Positions 16,389 to 23,709 of a stretch of DNA of 41,314 nt are shown one piece after another (the stretch's first letter is position 1; every line of letters starts with the position of its first letter). Made by a program: the position numbers and the translations under genes. Origin of the DNA: Sediminibacterium sp. (GTDB taxonomy: Bacteria; Bacteroidota; Bacteroidia; Chitinophagales; Chitinophagaceae); assembly GCF_030695065.1 (NCBI RefSeq), contig NZ_JAUYTR010000022.1, forward strand, positions 1 through 41,314. Direction: 5' to 3'. The notes below the pieces were generated by a model. It was not told the DNA's origin. It saw nothing but the letters and a program-made list of their open reading frames with translations, and made no database searches.

Positions 16389-17070
16389 CCTCTTCCACAA
16401 ACTTTTGCATTGAATCTAATATGAAAGCCGTGGCAGGAATTACCCCATATCCTGCATGTGAATCCACCCATTCCTCAACAAAAGGATTTTTTAAAATAAT
16501 GCCCAACGCTGTTTTCAAATAATCTTTTACATCGTTCTCAGCAGATTCCATTTCCTGCCATATTAGACTTCTATTCTCTAGAAGAAAAATGATATCCTCA
16601 AAATCCTTACTAGTTCTACCATCATTCTGTCCCCGACTTTTAAATGCTTCAAGTTTAGAAGCAAGAAAATAAACTGGAGCAAAAATCCGTATGCTTAAAT
16701 CTTTATCGATGTTATAATAGGTTGCCCGCTCAAACCCTTGAGGATACCATTGATTAGCAAACCCAATGGCTTCGTCATGAATCGGCATGATGTCAACAAT
16801 TAATCCATCAATTATATACCTACAGATAATTCCAGAGGCTTGATCATTTTGAAAACCTAATTTTCTTAACCTTTCGTCCAACAATGAAAAGTCTCTATGA
16901 GTCATTATCTCAACCACGACATCAATATCTTCTGTTGGTCTAACTTCCTCAGCTTTTTGATCAGCATAAAGTGAAACAGTAGCACCTCCAACAAAGACTA
17001 CATCATCTCTTAAATCTCCCAGCGCATTATAAACCGCCCTAATCCTCGTAATATTAATTTGATGACTCAT
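16384..17070 (-). CDS. AbiEii-like nucleotidyltransferase, probable toxin
   Basis: A 228-aa protein of the DNA polymerase beta-like nucleotidyltransferase fold. The catalytic pattern is VFVGGATVSLYAD (G28, G29), then RPTEDIDVVVE with D48 and D50, and a third acid at D93 in GLIVDIMPIHDE. The C-terminal part contains the helix VYFLASKLEAFKSRG and the KDFEDIIFLLENR motif typical of AbiEii/AbiGii-type and DUF6036-type proteins. Such toxins transfer nucleotides to tRNA or other targets. The start overlaps the end of the HTH gene by 17 bases, making a two-gene antitoxin-toxin operon read on the minus strand. R2 copy 3 overlaps its stop. Confidence 0.85.
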   Translation of the reverse strand: MSHQINITRIRAVYNALGDLRDDVVFVGGATVSLYADQKAEEVRPTEDIDVVVEIMTHRDFSLLDERLRKLGFQNDQASGIICRYIIDGLIVDIMPIHDEAIGFANQWYPQGFERATYYNIDKDLSIRIFAPVYFLASKLEAFKSRGQNDGRTSKDFEDIIFLLENRSLIWQEMESAENDVKDYLKTALGIILKNPFVEEWVDSHAGYGVIPATAFILDSMQKFVEEG

Positions 17071-17581
17071 TTAATAAAAATTTACGCAAATAATTAATAG
17101 CAACCTTTTTCTCCCGATTCTTACCCACCCTAATAACATCAAGCATAGCAAGGATTTCATATAACCTACTATCTTCTTTTGCTGCTTTTACTTGATTAAT
17201 ATAAAGTGGCTCTATTGCTTGACCATAATCGCCACCATTAGGATCGGGCCATACATAGACCTCATTACTGACTATGTTGCCCTTAAAATATTTGTGACTG
17301 TGACTAGTTGCCATCCCCTTAGTCATTGGACCAGGGGCCTGAGGAAAAACATAAGGCAAACCAAATTGCAAAAACTCAAAAAAAGCATTTCTAAAGACCT
17401 TTCTGCGCTCATGATTAATTAAGCATGCAAAGGAGCTTCGACTAAGCGATTCCGAAACCTCTGCCGGACTTATATAGATAGCTCTAGCAATATCCTGAAA
17501 TTGCCAATCCTTGTCTTCAAAAAGGATTATTTTAATCAAAACCACTATGTCCTGGGGTCTCATTCCTTTATGCTGCCTCAT
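17054..17581 (-). CDS. Winged-HTH partner of the nucleotidyltransferase, probable antitoxin
   Basis: A 175-aa protein. The N-terminal 60 residues form a helix-turn-helix: MRPQDIVVLIKIILF, then WQFQDIARAIYISPAEVSESLSRS, in the ArsR/MarR-like style. The middle (GLPYVFPQAPGPMTKGMATSHS) is a conserved-looking proline/glycine-rich segment I have seen in HTH proteins next to such nucleotidyltransferases. The C-terminus (LYEILAMLDVIRVGKNREK) is helical. It is the first gene of the operon and likely binds the tandem 7-bp repeats in its own upstream region at 17605-17630. The antitoxin role is inferred from the neighbour. Confidence 0.75.
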   Translation of the reverse strand: MRQHKGMRPQDIVVLIKIILFEDKDWQFQDIARAIYISPAEVSESLSRSSFACLINHERRKVFRNAFFEFLQFGLPYVFPQAPGPMTKGMATSHSHKYFKGNIVSNEVYVWPDPNGGDYGQAIEPLYINQVKAAKEDSRLYEILAMLDVIRVGKNREKKVAINYLRKFLLNESSN

Positions 17582-17604
17582 ATTAATTCACATTTTGCAA
17601 TTTG

Positions 17605-17630
17605 CAAATTACGAATTACAAATTACAAAT
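17605..17630. repeat. Tandem 7-bp direct repeats upstream of the HTH gene
   Basis: About 3.7 copies in a row of CAAATTA (CAAATTA, CGAATTA, CAAATTA, CAAAT), 24 bases before the HTH gene's start. Regular head-to-tail repeats at a TA promoter suggest repressor binding sites. Alternatively they are promoter -7-like elements rich in TTTG on the minus strand. Confidence 0.5.
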
Positions 17631-17687
17631 CAAAATAAATTTCGGCTTCTTACAGGCTAACAGCGAAAATGAGGAAGTCTAATACCT

Positions 17688-17709
17688 ACGGCAGTTAAAA
17701 TCCCCCAAC
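17688..17709. repeat. R2 boundary repeat, copy 4
   Basis: ACGGCAGTTAAAATCCCCCAAC, between the HTH/nucleotidyltransferase module and the DUF433 gene. To its left, CGGCTTCTTA 17643-17652 and AGGAAGTC 17672-17679 form an imperfect inverted pair around GGCTAACAGC. Confidence 0.5.
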
Positions 17710-17750
17710 TTATTCGTCAAAACCATTGTAATAGACAGGAGGAGTAAAAT

Positions 17751-17990
17751 TTAGAATTTAGCACTAGATATAGGGAAGTATAATTCCTGCTGTATACATT
17801 CCTTTAAGTAAGAAAATACAGCCCTCAAAGATTCAGCAGTAACTGTTGGATAAGACTCAAGGATTTGTTTCTCCGTCCATCCAGCAGAAAATAATTCCAA
17901 TACCAACTCTACAGAAATCCTAGTACCCTTAATGGTAGGTTTTCCAAGTAGAACTTGATTATCAGAAACGATATAATCTTGCCAATTCAT
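17751..17990 (-). CDS. DUF433 family protein, orphan antitoxin
   Basis: A 79-aa protein if started at ATG 17990 (MNWQDYIVSDNQVLLGKP). An upstream ATG at 18020 would add ten unlikely residues. The motif GKPTIKGTRISVELVLELFSAGWTEKQI followed by YPTVTAESLRAVFSYL is the DUF433 helix-turn-helix. In most genomes DUF433 is followed by a DUF5615 PIN-like toxin; here the next 60 bases lead into R2 copy 4 and no toxin is present, so it stands alone. A perfect 20-bp palindrome at 18033-18052 lies 42 bases upstream and may be its operator. Confidence 0.85.
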   Translation of the reverse strand: MNWQDYIVSDNQVLLGKPTIKGTRISVELVLELFSAGWTEKQILESYPTVTAESLRAVFSYLKECIQQELYFPISSAKF

Positions 17991-18032
17991 ACTGCAATAT
18001 ACAAAATTTTGAAATCGCAAACATTTAGTGTA

Positions 18033-18052
18033 ATTAGGTATTAATACCTAAT
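18033..18052. promoter_or_regulatory. Perfect 20-bp palindrome upstream of DUF433 gene
   Basis: ATTAGGTATTAATACCTAAT is its own reverse complement. It lies 42 bases upstream of the DUF433 start on the minus strand, where an autorepressor would bind. It could instead be part of the promoter of the divergent or upstream region, but no other gene starts here. Confidence 0.5.
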
Positions 18053-18089
18053 CATTTCGACGATTCACAGCCACATCCTCCTACTATCC

Positions 18090-18111
18090 CGCGGCTCTAA
18101 ACCTCCCCCTA
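18090..18111. repeat. R2 boundary repeat, copy 5
   Basis: CGCGGCTCTAAACCTCCCCCTA preceded by CCTCCTACTATCC, overlapping the last codon of the HAD-like gene. The CTCCTACTA part also appears near copy 1 and at the start of the DUF2075 gene. Confidence 0.45.
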
Positions 18112-18561
18112 CCTCAACTCACTCAACCTCACTAAATGCTCCTCTGTAAGACCTATTAAAGGACTGGGCTGAACCAAATGCGCCTTCGGATAATCAGGCA
18201 AATCATTCAAAGATGTATCATCATCAATAATGATAAAGTTTTCTTCGGTATTATTGACTTTAAACCAATTGACAATTTCATCTTTCCTATTCAAATTATC
18301 AATATTCTCAGGAAGACGCTCTATTTTATTAATATGGATACCTCTATTTCTGAAGATACTCTTCCATTCTTCAATACTAAAATTTGCCTTATGCGAAGTG
18401 GTAAGCATAATAATAACATTTTCAGACATTAAATGCTGAAGTGCATGAGAAGCCCTTCTACTAAAAGCAGGAAATCCATCATTTAAGAGTTCAGGATTTT
18501 TCCAGCCTTTGGCAGGAACCATAACACCATCTATGTCTAAGAAAAGCAACATAATAGGCAA
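18109..18561 (-). CDS. HAD-like domain protein (RNA-repair-associated HAD type)
   Basis: A 150-aa protein with haloacid-dehalogenase motifs: motif I LLFLDIDGVMVPA (D9, D11), motif II LTTSHK near residue 54, and motif IV IIIDDDTSLNDLP near residue 110. The short length and the cap-less layout fit the HAD domain described in Swiss-Army-knife RNA-repair systems (HAD_SAK type), which usually act as nucleotide or polynucleotide phosphatases. No partner ligase is present. The start ATG is 18561, with a second ATG three codons in. It is the last gene of the R2-separated series. Confidence 0.75.
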   Translation of the reverse strand: MPIMLLFLDIDGVMVPAKGWKNPELLNDGFPAFSRRASHALQHLMSENVIIMLTTSHKANFSIEEWKSIFRNRGIHINKIERLPENIDNLNRKDEIVNWFKVNNTEENFIIIDDDTSLNDLPDYPKAHLVQPSPLIGLTEEHLVRLSELR

Positions 18562-18614
18562 AATTAGGGGTTTCTAGAAATAAGCTGTTTTCAGAATTAT
18601 TCAACCTTTACCCC

Positions 18615-18779
18615 ATGACCAACCAATACATCATCAACGCGGGCATTCAAATAGTTCCCATTAATATTGTAGACCCTAGTTATGCCATTATAAATCAAGC
18701 AATCAATCATATCCGCCAATCAGGCCTTGAAATACCTTGTAATAATGTAACATTCAATTGCATTAATGCAATTATTTAG
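18615..18779 (+). pseudogene. 5' fragment of a thiamine-binding (MTH1187/YkoF-like) protein
   Basis: A 54-codon frame starts MTNQYIINAGIQIVPINIV and continues DPSYAIINQAINHIRQSGLE, which is the first half of the small thiamine-binding protein family (about 90-100 aa, ferredoxin-like fold). After IRQSGLE the family sequence is lost and the frame reads unrelated residues to a TAG at 18777-18779. The join, about 18740, is therefore a deletion or insertion boundary. An 18-bp perfect palindrome lies inside the non-homologous tail. Confidence 0.65.
18756..18773. repeat. Perfect 18-bp palindrome at the junction before the sensor kinase
   Basis: AATTGCATTAATGCAATT, within the tail of the truncated thiamine-binding frame and 50 bases upstream of the kinase. 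It could be an operator or a trace of the rearrangement that joined the two. Confidence 0.4.
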
Positions 18780-18822
18780 TAAAGTCTATTCATATCTTGA
18801 CCTTGACTAAATACAGTTTATT

Positions 18823-20859
18823 GTGTCTCGCTTAGATTTACCAATAAAGACTTCACAAACTAAAGAGATTGAAGCAAAACTCATTAAGGCAAACCATTTG
18901 TATTCGTTCATTAGCAATATAAATAGAACAATTTCCAAAGTTAAAATCGAAACCTATTTATTAAATGAAGTCTGCAAAATTGCTGTGCAAAAGGGTGATT
19001 TTAAAATGGCTTGGGTGGGAATTTTAGATGAAGAAACCAATTTTGTTAAATTAGTTTCGAGCTATGGAGTTTCAATAAAATTAAAAAGAATATTACAAGA
19101 TAAAAACTATACCCAAAATAGCACTACTCAACCTTTACTAAATGGGATAGACTATCAGGTAATCAACAACATATCTGAAAAAAAAGAAATTGCCTGGCCA
19201 AATCACAATTATAAAGTAGGTCTAAATTCTGCAATTAAATTAGCAATAAAAAAAAAGAATAAAACAATTGGTTGCTTTTACATCTATTCTAAAGAATATA
19301 ATTTTTTTGATAAAGCAGAAATTACGATGCTTATGGAAGCTGCGAACGACATTTCATTTTGTTTAGACAATATTGAATTAGCAAAGCAACACGAAGTAGC
19401 AGAATCTATCATAATGCAGAGTGAACAGCGATTTAGGTTACTAACAGAAAAAAGTGCCGACATGGTAACAATTTCGACCAAAAAGGGTGATATCTTATAT
19501 GCGAGTTCTTCCGTAACAAAAATCTTAGGCTACTCAAATAGTGAAATCATTCAAACAAAATTGTCAGGAATAATTAATCCAGATGATTTGAAAGTATTTA
19601 TTTTTAAAAGAAGAAAATTGGTTAAAATAGAAGGGGCTTCTTTTACCAATGAATGCAGGCTTTTACACAAAAATGGAAACTGGGTATGGTGTGAAGTAAT
19701 GGTAACTAACTATTTATTAGAACCAAGCATTAAAGGCATAGTAACAAATTTTAGAGACATTTCTGTAAGGAAGGAACAAGAACTAAAGATTAAATTTGAC
19801 AGTAATAATCTTACAGCGCTTATAAATAATTCAACCGATTTATTATGGAGCGTAGACACCAATTTTAATTTAATTACCTGTAATTTACCTTATGAAAGAA
19901 TCTTACAAAAAGAACTTGGCGTAAACATAAAAAAGGGAGATCATATACTCTTACCCTTTTTACCAAAAAAAATATTAAATCAATACAAAAACTGGTATAA
20001 AAGGGCTTTAAATGGAGAGTATTTTACCGAAATATTCTATACACCAGCACCCCAAGTTAATTGGATCGAAATATCTTTCCATCCAATAAAAGAGGGCAAA
20101 AACATTGTAGGAACTGCTTGTCATTCTAGAGATATTACGGAAAGAAAAATAGCAGAATTAGATAAAACTAAAGTTACCCAAGATTTAATACAAAGAAACC
20201 GAGATTTAGAGCAATTCACCTTCATAGTCTCTCATAATTTACGAGGCCCCGTAGTAAATATCTTAGGTATTTCGAACATTTTAAATACGGAATTTCTTGA
20301 TCCAGAAGAATTAAAAAAGTTTATCAGTAGCCTTTGCATGTCTGCTAACTCACTTGATAATGTATTGAAAGACCTTAATACCATTCTACAAGTAAAAAAT
20401 GATATAAATGAAAAAAAAGAACAAATTAGTTTTTCTACCTTAGTTAATGAGATTTCGGTTAGTATTGCACAATTATTAGAGAAGGATAATGTAACCATTA
20501 TCCAAAATTTTACAGCAATCAATGAAATATATTCACTGAGAGCTTTTGTTTATAGTATTTTTTACAACTTAATTATTAATAGTGTAAAATATGCCCAACC
20601 TAATTTGCCCGCTAAAATTGAAATAAAAAGTGAATATAAAAATGGGAAAACGGTTTTAACTTTTAAAGACAATGGATTAGGAATCGACCTTAATAAGAAT
20701 TCAAATAAAGTATTTGGGCTTTACAACAGATTTCATCGGCATCTAGAAGGCAAAGGCATGGGAATGTTTATGACAAAAACACAGGTAGAAGCACTTGGCG
20801 GCACTATTGCAATTGAAAGTGAGCCATTAAAAGGAACCTTAATAACCATTAAGATTTAA
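18823..20859 (+). CDS. GAF-PAS-PAS sensor histidine kinase, probably 5'-truncated
   Basis: A 678-aa frame with a GTG start; the frame closes at TAA 18808, and no ATG exists before residue 60. Domains: GAF (about 35-190, ICKIAVQKGDFKMAWVGIL-like), PAS (about 200-320, ending NFRDISVRKEQE), PAS (about 330-440, ending SRDITERKIAE), dimerisation helix with H-box FIVSHNLRGP (H471), and HATPase with N-box NLIINSVKYA near 580, DNGLGID near 617 and GKGMGMF near 645. The N-terminus KLIKANHLYSFISNIN is the linker normally found after an upstream PAS domain, so an N-terminal part was probably lost. No response regulator is nearby. Cytoplasmic, with no membrane segment. Confidence 0.85.
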   Translation: MSRLDLPIKTSQTKEIEAKLIKANHLYSFISNINRTISKVKIETYLLNEVCKIAVQKGDFKMAWVGILDEETNFVKLVSSYGVSIKLKRILQDKNYTQNSTTQPLLNGIDYQVINNISEKKEIAWPNHNYKVGLNSAIKLAIKKKNKTIGCFYIYSKEYNFFDKAEITMLMEAANDISFCLDNIELAKQHEVAESIIMQSEQRFRLLTEKSADMVTISTKKGDILYASSSVTKILGYSNSEIIQTKLSGIINPDDLKVFIFKRRKLVKIEGASFTNECRLLHKNGNWVWCEVMVTNYLLEPSIKGIVTNFRDISVRKEQELKIKFDSNNLTALINNSTDLLWSVDTNFNLITCNLPYERILQKELGVNIKKGDHILLPFLPKKILNQYKNWYKRALNGEYFTEIFYTPAPQVNWIEISFHPIKEGKNIVGTACHSRDITERKIAELDKTKVTQDLIQRNRDLEQFTFIVSHNLRGPVVNILGISNILNTEFLDPEELKKFISSLCMSANSLDNVLKDLNTILQVKNDINEKKEQISFSTLVNEISVSIAQLLEKDNVTIIQNFTAINEIYSLRAFVYSIFYNLIINSVKYAQPNLPAKIEIKSEYKNGKTVLTFKDNGLGIDLNKNSNKVFGLYNRFHRHLEGKGMGMFMTKTQVEALGGTIAIESEPLKGTLITIKI

Positions 20860-20867
20860 TAATCAAC

Positions 20868-20963
20868 ATGAACACCTAACAAGCATATAATATTTGGTCA
20901 GAACAATACGACACCAATGAAAATAAAACCAAAGACCTGGAAAACATTTTCAAAAAAAACTGA
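20868..20963 (+). pseudogene. 5' fragment of a class I methyltransferase gene, with a nonsense codon
   Basis: Nine bases after the kinase stop, ATG 20868 reads MNT, a TAA, then QAYNIWSEQYDTNENKTKD. The YNIWSEQYDTNENKT pattern is the N-terminus of a SAM-dependent methyltransferase family. After KDLEN the frame goes to FKKN and a TGA at 20961-20963, so only about 25 codons survive. The early TAA would be CAA in an intact gene (a C-to-T change). A likely remnant like those at 18615 and 22356. Confidence 0.55.
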
Positions 20964-20970
20964 TACAACC

Positions 20971-21324
20971 ATGAAACTCCAAATCACCATCATCACCCAA
21001 CACCATCATAGCTTAAAACAAGCAGAAGAATTAGGTAATCTACTCCTGAATGAATTGGGAGAAAACACCATGCTACAATCTATCAAACCTTATACAAAAT
21101 TCATAGACTCCTACTCCATCCATCTCGAGAAAACGATACCAGCTGGCAATGCATCAGTTGAAATCCACCAAGCCATAGCCATAGCCGACCACCTTGTATC
21201 GCCTTGGTTATCTTATTTCGATAGCGACTCCCAAAAAATAGAATTGATTTACAATCACACAGACCAAACACAAAAAAGAAAACCCATCTTCAATGAAATT
21301 AGATGGGCGCAGCTGATACATTGA
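20971..21324 (+). CDS. Hypothetical 117-aa protein
   Basis: I chose ATG 20971 (MKLQITIITQHHHSLKQAEE); an earlier ATG at 20917 would run through the methyltransferase remnant. The protein looks like a small alpha/beta domain: strand, histidine-rich turn, helix (EELGNLLLNELGE), then SYSIHLEKTIPAG and VEIHQAIAIADHLVSPWLSY. No family is recognised. The first 15 codons are rich in C-ending codons. Fourteen bases separate its stop from the Fic operator palindrome. Confidence 0.55.
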   Translation: MKLQITIITQHHHSLKQAEELGNLLLNELGENTMLQSIKPYTKFIDSYSIHLEKTIPAGNASVEIHQAIAIADHLVSPWLSYFDSDSQKIELIYNHTDQTQKRKPIFNEIRWAQLIH

Positions 21325-21337
21325 GTAAATTTCCCTA

Positions 21338-21369
21338 CATTTGATAGTATCATATGATACTATCAAATG
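21338..21369 (+). promoter_or_regulatory. Perfect 32-bp palindrome spanning the Fic start codon
   Basis: The half-site CATTTGATAGTATCAT is followed by its exact reverse complement, ending in the ATG of the Fic gene. The sequence TACATTTG at 21336-21343 matches the Bacteroidota -7 element TAnnTTTG, so the transcript would begin near the palindrome centre with a leader of under 20 nt. A repressor bound here would block initiation directly. The Fic protein has a C-terminal winged helix, making it the likely binder. The mRNA hairpin would also hide the start codon. Confidence 0.75.
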
Positions 21370-22323
21370 AAACCACCGTACACCATTAATGCCCCCATCA
21401 TTCAATTAATAGTTGAGATTTCCCAAAAAATGGGGGAAATAAATAGTTCCTTATTAATCAAGCAAGCCCCTGCGCTGAGAAAGCGCAATCGAATTAGAAC
21501 CATACAAGCATCTTTGGCTATTGAAGGCAATACTTTATCAATTGATCAAATTACAGCCATCATCGAAAACAAAAGGGTTTTAGGGCCTAATAAAGATATT
21601 AAGGAAGTTACCAATGCAATAGAAGTATACAATCAATTACATTTACTAAAACCAAATACAGAGAAATCATTTTTAGCTGCACATAAATCCCTGATGCAAG
21701 GGTTAATTACTCATCCAGGTCAATATAGAAAAACTGGTGTCGGAATTGTGAAAGGAAATCAATTAACACATGTAGCCCCTCCAGCTAAAAATATTCCTTA
21801 CTTAATGAAAGATCTTTTTGAATACGTAAAAACAAGCGAAGACCATGTATTCATTAAAAGTTGTGTTTTTCATTACGAGATGGAATTTATTCACCCTTTT
21901 ACCGATGGGAATGGCAGAATGGGCAGACTTTGGCAAACGCTTTTACTTTTAAAAGAATATCCATTATTTGGGTACTTACCCTTCGAAACTTTAATCAGCA
22001 AAAATCAGAAAGCCTATTATAAAGCGCTGGCAAATAGTGATAAATCAGGGGAATCAACCCAATTCATTGTATTTATGCTCAGTACCATTAACGCATCACT
22101 AGATGAACTACTGACAGAAAGAATTGGCCCAATAACAAATGAAGACCGAATTCAAATTTTCTTAGCAACTTCAGTGAAAGAATTTACTCGTAAAGATTAT
22201 TTAAATTATTTCAAAACCATTTCAACTGCTACTGCAAGCAGAGATTTAAATAAAGCAGTAAAAGAAAACCTAATTCAAAAAATTGGTGACAAAAGCAATA
22301 CCATCTATAACCCAATTAACTAA
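21367..22323 (+). CDS. Fic family protein with inhibitory helix and C-terminal winged HTH
   Basis: A 318-aa class II Fic protein. The Fic motif IHPFTDGNGRMGR has catalytic H176 and the anion-binding DGNGR at 180-184. The N-terminal inhibitory helix motif SLAIEGN (S49-N55) folds over the active site and holds the enzyme off. The substrate flap region is GIVKGNQLTHVAPPA. The C-terminus, DRIQIFLATSVKEFTRKDYL onward to SRDLNKAVKENLIQKIG, is a winged helix-turn-helix. The enzyme AMP-ylates itself or partner proteins, using ATP, and self-modification probably tunes DNA binding. The start ATG sits in a perfect palindrome that is the presumed operator. The next sequence, right after the stop, is a truncated Na/Pi transporter. 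Confidence 0.92.
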   Translation: MKPPYTINAPIIQLIVEISQKMGEINSSLLIKQAPALRKRNRIRTIQASLAIEGNTLSIDQITAIIENKRVLGPNKDIKEVTNAIEVYNQLHLLKPNTEKSFLAAHKSLMQGLITHPGQYRKTGVGIVKGNQLTHVAPPAKNIPYLMKDLFEYVKTSEDHVFIKSCVFHYEMEFIHPFTDGNGRMGRLWQTLLLLKEYPLFGYLPFETLISKNQKAYYKALANSDKSGESTQFIVFMLSTINASLDELLTERIGPITNEDRIQIFLATSVKEFTRKDYLNYFKTISTATASRDLNKAVKENLIQKIGDKSNTIYNPIN

Positions 22324-22355
22324 GACATTCCACTCCCACCAAAACTTCACAAAAA

Positions 22356-22679
22356 GGTAAAGTTGGAATTGCCGTAATGCTAGGTGCTGAATTAGGCACT
22401 TGTAGTGATACCTTATTAGCAACTATTAAAGGAAGCAGACAAGCAATTAAAACTGGCTTATTTCATGTTACTTTCAACCTATTGTCAATTGCTTTAGGGC
22501 TTGCATTATTTTATCCATTTACAGCCTTGGTAAAAACAATTAGTGGGGGCGCTTCAGTAGAAAGAACACTGGCCAATGCGCATATGTTGTTTAATATATT
22601 TGGTGTTCTAATCTTCATTGGAACCATTCCTTTTTTCGAAAAACAATTAAATCGTTTATTGCCCGACAAAATTGGCTAA
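22356..22679 (+). pseudogene. C-terminal fragment of a Na/Pi cotransporter
   Basis: The frame reads GKVGIAVMLGAELGTCSDT then a membrane helix FHVTFNLLSIALGLALFY and another at MLFNIFGVLIFIGTIPFF, ending LNRLLPDKIG. This is the last third of the sodium-dependent phosphate symporter family (NptA-like), in which GA-(N/E)-(I/L)-GT marks the second repeat. No ATG or domain precedes it: the frame merges into the C-rich junction directly after the Fic stop (22321-22323). The 5' two thirds are absent from the window. An internal ATG at 22377 could translate it, but function is unlikely. Confidence 0.7.
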
Positions 22680-22792
22680 ATCAGCATGCGAAACAATATT
22701 AATATTCACTTTGTACAAACTACATTAACCCTTTTTTAACTGCACCGTAAAAATAAAGATTATCAAATTCAGGTAATTTTGCAGATAACCAA

Positions 22793-23701
22793 ATGAGTTG
22801 TTTTACAAAGATGTTGAAATGTTATTTTACCTCTATCCTCATCATTTTATCGTCCTTATCATTTGGACAAGAAAATCAGCAAGACAGTACAGATATTATC
22901 AATAACCGAAAAGATAGTATTTATATTGCTGAGATAGAAAAAGTGAAAGGCAAACCTAAAGTGCTTCACGCTGAACCACTCTTTATAGATCTTATTCGAG
23001 ACCTTGGTGCAAGAAAGGGAGAAAGAGAGTGGAATATTGGAATGGGCATGACAGACCGCAAAACATTCGATAATTATTCTGCCCTTATTGAATATGAATT
23101 TGCACCCATAGACAGACTTGGATTTGAAGTAGAACTACCCTTTTCATTTTATTACAGAACCGACACTAGTATAAATAGGGCTGAAACCCCTCAAAGCCGT
23201 TTGAATAGTATAAAACTAGCTACACAATATTCATTTTATGTTAATGAAAAAAATAGTACGAGTATGGCCATTGGTTATATTCATGAATTTGAATTAACGA
23301 GTTTTAATAAATATGGAAAAGAGAAAATAGTAAAAGGAAATATTTATAACCCATTTTTTGTTGCAGCAAAAAGATGGGGAGATAATTTTCATACTTTGCT
23401 TTATACAGGTCCAATTATTGAGCACCAATTCGGCAATAATAAACTCAATACCATCTGGCAAATAAATTCTAACCTACACTATATGATTCCTGGCACTAGA
23501 AATTTTATAGGTATTGAATTCAACAAAGAACTTCATAAAAGGGATTTCGATATGACTATTCGTCCACAAATGAGAGTAGGAATAACCGATAATTTATTGA
23601 TTGGTATTGTTACAGGTATTCCAATAAAAAGGGAGACGCAACGGTTCAGTAGCTTTTTAAGATTGATTTATGAACCAAAACATAAAGTAAAACATATTTA
23701 A
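22793..23701 (+). CDS. HAEPLYID-type outer-membrane beta-barrel protein
   Basis: A 302-aa exported protein. The signal peptide ends in LSSLSFGQ. Residues 55-80 carry HAEPLFIDLIRDLGARKGE, the hallmark of the HAEPLYID family known in Bacteroidota. The rest has alternating strands with aromatic girdles (DNYSALIEYEFAPI, FEVELPFSFYYRT, HTLLYTGPIIEHQFG) ending in FLRLIYEPK. It is likely an outer-membrane channel-like barrel; function unknown. A second ATG at 22811 is possible. The stop is eight bases from the converging DUF547 gene. An AT-rich 110-bp gap precedes it. Confidence 0.82.
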   Translation: MSCFTKMLKCYFTSILIILSSLSFGQENQQDSTDIINNRKDSIYIAEIEKVKGKPKVLHAEPLFIDLIRDLGARKGEREWNIGMGMTDRKTFDNYSALIEYEFAPIDRLGFEVELPFSFYYRTDTSINRAETPQSRLNSIKLATQYSFYVNEKNSTSMAIGYIHEFELTSFNKYGKEKIVKGNIYNPFFVAAKRWGDNFHTLLYTGPIIEHQFGNNKLNTIWQINSNLHYMIPGTRNFIGIEFNKELHKRDFDMTIRPQMRVGITDNLLIGIVTGIPIKRETQRFSSFLRLIYEPKHKVKHI

Positions 23702-23709
23702 AAATCCTG

